Below, one piece after another: positions 5,912-9,617 of a stretch of 9,617 nt of DNA. Position 1 is the stretch's first letter, and every line of letters starts with the position of its first letter. Below the pieces are notes generated by a model. The model searched no databases. It had not been told where the DNA came from and saw nothing but the letters and a program-made list of their open reading frames with translations. Origin of the DNA: Acidobacteriota bacterium (GTDB lineage Bacteria > Acidobacteriota > Blastocatellia > Pyrinomonadales > Pyrinomonadaceae); NCBI GenBank assembly GCA_003222935.1, contig QHXL01000100.1, forward strand, positions 1-9,617, given 5' to 3'. Position numbers and translations under genes: made by a program.

Positions 5912-8794
5912 ATGAAAGCAATCCCGGAAGAGTCCATCGCGCACTATCGGATTATGGAACCCATCGGCGCCGGTGGAATGGGAGCAGTTTACAAAGCCTA
6001 CGATAAAAAGCTTCAACGTATTGTTGCACTCAAAGTACTCCCACCCGAATACGTCTCACAACAAGATCGCCGCCGCCGTTTTTATCAGGAAGCGCGTGCT
6101 GCCTCAGCGCTTAATCACCCGCACATCCTGACTGTCTACGAAGTAGGTGAAGACGACGGTAAACCCTACATCGCTATGGAATACGTCGAGGGTGAAACAC
6201 TTCGACAGAAAATACGAGCGGGAACTCTACCGTTTAAGCAAATCTTAGAAATCTCTATACAAATTGCCGAGGGCCTGGGCAAAGCACACGATGCCGGCAT
6301 CATCCATCGCGATCTAAAACCTGAAAACCTGATGATTAGCCGCGACGGCTACGCGAAGATCCTCGACTTTGGTTTAGCAAAACTCGTCGCGCAACGTGAA
6401 CGCGCTCTCGCCGCGGACAGTGCACAAAAAACACTACTTCGCGTCGATACCGAGTCGGGCACGCTTATGGGTACCGTCAACTACATGGCCCCAGAACAGC
6501 TGTTGGGCCAACGAGTCGATCGGCGCTGCGACGTCTTCTCTTTTGGTGTGGTGATCTGTGAGATGGTGACGGGCATTGCGCCATTTGTACATGACAATCG
6601 CATCGACACGATGCATGCCATTCTTCATCGTGACCCACGTCTGCCGGACGCAAATCATCCCGAAGTCCCTGCTGAAATGCAGCGCATCTTGACCAAGGCC
6701 CTCGCCAAGGCAGTCAAAGAGCGCTATCAAACCCTGGTTGAGTTTGCGTCTGATCTGCGCGCTCTAAAACGAGACCTGGATCTGGGAAAAGCTGTTCCTA
6801 TCGGGGCATCCAGGACCAAGCTCGTATTGAAACGTCTGACTGTGGCAGGGCGCTCGCGCACGATCGATTACGCAGCCGAACTAAACGAAGCACAGCTTAA
6901 AGCTGTTACGACCACCGAAGGACCACTGCTTATTGTCGCCGGGGCAGGCACGGGGAAAACGCGCACTTTGGTTTATCGCGTTGCTCGTCTGGTTGAGATA
7001 GGTGCCAAACCTGAATCAGTGTTGTTGCTTACGTTCACTCGCCGCGCCGCCACCAGCATGCTCACTCGAGCTGCTGCGCTGGCAGACCCTCGTTGCCAGC
7101 GCGTCTCGGGAGGAACCTTTCACTCGCTGGGCCACTCAGTTTTGCGAAAGTTTGCTGAACAGGCCGGGGTCCAACGCAACTTTACCGTCCTGGATCAAAG
7201 CGACACTGAAGACTTAATTGATCTGTTGCGTCGGCAGATAGAACTGACGAAGGGTCGACACTTTCCTCGCAAGCGGACCATCGCCGCGATTTTCAGCATG
7301 ATGGTGAACAAGGTAATTCCGCTTAAAACGGTACTAAATCAGGAGTATCCACAGTTTATTGATGAACGTCGCGACCTGGAAAAACTGTTCAGAGTCTTTG
7401 AAGACTTTAAGCGTTCCCGGCAAATGCTCACCTACGACGATCTGCTCGTGCGCTTCAAGGAGGCGCTCGAATCCAGTGCAGACATTCGTGAACAATTGGC
7501 CCAGCAGTATCGCTACATCATGGTCGATGAGTACCAGGACACAAACAAGCTGCAGGCGCAGATAGTTAAGTTGATGACCTCGCATCACGAGAACGTTGCA
7601 GTCGTCGGTGACGAGTTCCAATCGATCTACTCGTTTCGTGGGGCCAGTCACAAGAACATGCTGGAGTTCCCCAGGCTCTTTCCGTCAACCCAGGTAATTA
7701 AACTTGAAGAAAATTATCGCAGCACACAGCCAATTCTGAATGTTGCGAACGCGCTCATGGAAGACGTAAAGGAGAGTTTCAAGAAACGTCTCTTCTCGCA
7801 AATCGAGGGTGGAGAGGTTCCTGTGGTAGTAAGCGCGCGAGATGAGAACGAGCAGTCGCAGTTTGTAGCACAGCGCATTGATGAACTGCGCGAGCAAGGT
7901 GTGCCGCTGAGTGAAATCGCAGTGCTATTTCGATCCAGTTCACACTCGTTCGACCTGGAAATCGAGTTAGGCAAACAAGGAATTCCGTTTCGCAAGTTTG
8001 GCGGAATCAGGTTTGCCGAATCGGCTCACATCAAAGATGCGCTTTCGTTCATGAGAGTAGTGGCGAAACCATCTGACACGCTCTCATGGTTCCGGATGCT
8101 GAAACTGATTGATCACATTGGCGATGCGACGGTATATCAGATCCTCGAACACCTTGGTGTGGAACAAAAGGAATTCAGGTCAGCTCGCACCAGGGAAGGT
8201 CTGTTCAGAAAACTGCATAAATTTCCGGGGCGCGCCAGTTATCAAACTCAACTCGTCAGACTCGCCCGCGTGTTGACCACCGTCTCTGAAAGTAAAACTC
8301 CGAATGAACAACTCTCGGCCATACTCAAGTTCTACCGACCGCTTTTGAAAAACAAGTATGACGACGCACAACGTCACGGTCGCGACCTCGAACACTTGCA
8401 GTCGATTTCCAAGCGCTACAAGACGTCAGCAAAACTACTCGAAGACATTGCGCTTGATCCTACGGAAGCGCTCCAGTCAAATGGCGCCCGGCGCAGTACG
8501 GGGTTTGTAACATTGTCGACGGTCCATTCCGCAAAGGGACTGGAGTGGGACAGTGTTTTTATCATTTGGATGACGGACGGATGGTTCCCCTCAAATCGTT
8601 TCCAGGATGAATTCGACGATCTGGAGGAAGAGCAACGTTTACTTTACGTAGCAGCTACGCGGGCTAGAAAAGAATTGAACTTTGTGTATCCGGTGAACGT
8701 TTATCGAGGTCCGGACACTGACGGCACACCCGCGCTTTCGAGATTTCTTGAACCAATTCCAGCGGAGATTCTCACTCACGCAAGTTTAGATTGA
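5912..8794 (+). CDS. Fusion of Ser/Thr protein kinase (PknB type) and UvrD/PcrA-type SF1 DNA helicase
   Basis: This is one continuous 960-aa frame. Residues about 12-286 are a Hanks-type kinase: glycine loop GAGGMGAVYK (19-28), K41 in VALK, E60 in the C helix, HRDLKPEN (132-139, catalytic D134), DFG (152-154) and APE (193-195), so it should be active. After a short linker (about 287-320), residues 324-960 form a helicase: Q motif LNEAQ (324-328), Walker A GAGTGKT (344-350), Ia LLTFTRRAA (372-380), Walker B VDEYQD (538-543), III VVGDEFQSIYSFRGA (564-578), IV LEENYRST (598-605), V TVHSAKGLEWD (870-880) and VI LLYVAATRARK (910-920). No membrane segment is visible, so it is probably cytosolic. 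UvrD/PcrA relatives unwind DNA 3'-5' in repair. The kinase may phosphorylate the helicase domain or a repair partner (inference). The start has only a weak AGG site. Confidence 0.95.
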   Translation: MKAIPEESIAHYRIMEPIGAGGMGAVYKAYDKKLQRIVALKVLPPEYVSQQDRRRRFYQEARAASALNHPHILTVYEVGEDDGKPYIAMEYVEGETLRQKIRAGTLPFKQILEISIQIAEGLGKAHDAGIIHRDLKPENLMISRDGYAKILDFGLAKLVAQRERALAADSAQKTLLRVDTESGTLMGTVNYMAPEQLLGQRVDRRCDVFSFGVVICEMVTGIAPFVHDNRIDTMHAILHRDPRLPDANHPEVPAEMQRILTKALAKAVKERYQTLVEFASDLRALKRDLDLGKAVPIGASRTKLVLKRLTVAGRSRTIDYAAELNEAQLKAVTTTEGPLLIVAGAGTGKTRTLVYRVARLVEIGAKPESVLLLTFTRRAATSMLTRAAALADPRCQRVSGGTFHSLGHSVLRKFAEQAGVQRNFTVLDQSDTEDLIDLLRRQIELTKGRHFPRKRTIAAIFSMMVNKVIPLKTVLNQEYPQFIDERRDLEKLFRVFEDFKRSRQMLTYDDLLVRFKEALESSADIREQLAQQYRYIMVDEYQDTNKLQAQIVKLMTSHHENVAVVGDEFQSIYSFRGASHKNMLEFPRLFPSTQVIKLEENYRSTQPILNVANALMEDVKESFKKRLFSQIEGGEVPVVVSARDENEQSQFVAQRIDELREQGVPLSEIAVLFRSSSHSFDLEIELGKQGIPFRKFGGIRFAESAHIKDALSFMRVVAKPSDTLSWFRMLKLIDHIGDATVYQILEHLGVEQKEFRSARTREGLFRKLHKFPGRASYQTQLVRLARVLTTVSESKTPNEQLSAILKFYRPLLKNKYDDAQRHGRDLEHLQSISKRYKTSAKLLEDIALDPTEALQSNGARRSTGFVTLSTVHSAKGLEWDSVFIIWMTDGWFPSNRFQDEFDDLEEEQRLLYVAATRARKELNFVYPVNVYRGPDTDGTPALSRFLEPIPAEILTHASLD

Positions 8795-8810
8795 TCTTCT
8801 CCCCTTCCCA

Positions 8811-9617
8811 ATGCGACCACTCGATATCCGACACATACGACTCACGCAACAACATCTTTCAAACCCGACACTGACCAGTCCGGTCCACGTCGTGAAATCT
8901 CTCGTTGCAGTTCAAGCTCAGGACTACCCCGGTGCGAAGTGGGGGATAGGTCAGCGCATGTTAAATGCAACTGATGAGATGATCGAGCAAGCGGTTAACG
9001 AAGGCGCCATTCTGCGGTTGCACGTCATGCGTCCAACGTGGCATTTCGTAGTTGCAGACGACATTCGTTGGCTGGTTATGCTGACCGCTCCGCGTGTGAA
9101 CGCGGTCAGCAGTCACTACTATCGAAAAGCCGAGCTGGATGAGGCGACCTTCAGACGAACGAACAAGATTCTGGTCAAGACGCTTCAAGGCGGCAAGCAG
9201 TTTACCCGTGATGAACTTCGTGAGGCCGTCAAACGAGGTGGAATCGAGCCTGGTGATTCGATCAGGTTTGGCCACATCATGCATCGTGCAGAACTCGATG
9301 GAATTGTTTGTAATGGAGCACGAAAGGGAAATCAGTTTACCTATGCGCTCCTCGATGAACGTGTTCCAGATTCAAGGGTACTGGAAACAGATGAAGCTTT
9401 GGCTGAACTGACCCTGCGCTATTTCACCAGCCGTGGACCGGCAACGCTGCAGGATTTTGTTTGGTGGTCTGGATTAACAGCGGCGCTGGCGAAACGAAGT
9501 ATCGAAATAATCGGTGACCGCTTGAGTCGTGAAAACATTGAAGGAAAAACTTATTGGCTGGCGCCCACTTCGGTAGTTAAGTCTCAACCGCACCAGCGAA
9601 AGGCACACTTATTACCT
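8811..9617 (+). CDS. Winged-helix (HTH_42) protein, AlkZ/YcaQ-like putative DNA glycosylase (3' end cut by window)
   Basis: Translation from the ATG at 8811 gives 269 codons without a stop to the right edge; the family is usually about 350-400 aa, so about a quarter is missing. An in-frame TAG at 8787-8789 leaves no earlier start, and no Shine-Dalgarno site is visible, so coupling to the kinase-helicase gene (stop 16 bases upstream) is likely. Family marks are VAVQAQDYPGAKWGIGQR (32-49), RLHVMRPTWHFV (69-80), the helical GGKQFTRDELREAV region and SRGPATLQDFVWWSGL near 210-225. The Q35-A-Q37 pair matches the QxQ catalytic motif described for AlkZ-type glycosylases that excise alkylated or crosslinked bases; YcaQ-type members carry QxD. 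The substrate cannot be told from sequence. A 3' domain is needed to confirm. Confidence 0.9.
   Translation, partial: MRPLDIRHIRLTQQHLSNPTLTSPVHVVKSLVAVQAQDYPGAKWGIGQRMLNATDEMIEQAVNEGAILRLHVMRPTWHFVVADDIRWLVMLTAPRVNAVSSHYYRKAELDEATFRRTNKILVKTLQGGKQFTRDELREAVKRGGIEPGDSIRFGHIMHRAELDGIVCNGARKGNQFTYALLDERVPDSRVLETDEALAELTLRYFTSRGPATLQDFVWWSGLTAALAKRSIEIIGDRLSRENIEGKTYWLAPTSVVKSQPHQRKAHLLP

Noticed and set aside
8961..9284. 107-aa minus-strand ORF
   Set aside because: Antisense to the AlkZ/YcaQ-like gene, which has clear family motifs on the plus strand.
9139..9411. 90-aa plus-strand ORF
   Set aside because: Out-of-frame shadow within the AlkZ/YcaQ-like gene.

Overview
The window looks like a bacterial chromosome segment from a free-living Gram-negative, possibly an Acidobacteriota (Blastocatellia-like) organism. 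That placement is a weak inference. It rests on moderate GC, a cytosolic-type Hanks kinase of the kind abundant in that phylum, and an extracellular contractile injection system (eCIS) locus of the tube/sheath type found in many environmental bacteria. No rRNA, tRNA, CRISPR array, transposase or integrase was seen.

The left part (1-4001) is a minus-strand block of contractile phage-tail-like genes, read from right to left. The order is a 98-aa winged-helix-like protein (4001-3705), a long 772-aa tail sheath (3645-1327), a gp19-type inner tube protein (1302-796), and a CXXC-containing protein (683 to beyond the left edge) that may be a baseplate hub assembly factor. The sheath has a near-perfect Shine-Dalgarno site. 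A 16-bp imperfect inverted repeat (717-769) lies between the tube gene and the next gene, where it could separate the highly needed sheath/tube message from later baseplate genes. No effector, ATPase, spike or fibre gene is in the window; they would lie beyond the left edge.

The middle (4002-4419) is a 418-bp non-coding divergent intergenic region with several short palindromes built on a TGCGGG/CCCGCA word.

The right part (4420-9617) is a plus-strand run of five closely spaced genes (gaps of 16-53 bp). They encode a small secreted beta-rich protein, an MmcQ/YjbR-fold protein, a class I O-methyltransferase, a 960-aa protein that joins a complete Ser/Thr protein kinase to a complete UvrD/PcrA-type SF1 helicase, and the start of an AlkZ/YcaQ-like winged-helix (HTH_42) protein that runs off the right edge. 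The kinase-helicase fusion next to a putative DNA glycosylase is the most unusual item. All catalytic motifs of both enzymes are present, which suggests a DNA-repair helicase tied to phosphorylation signalling.
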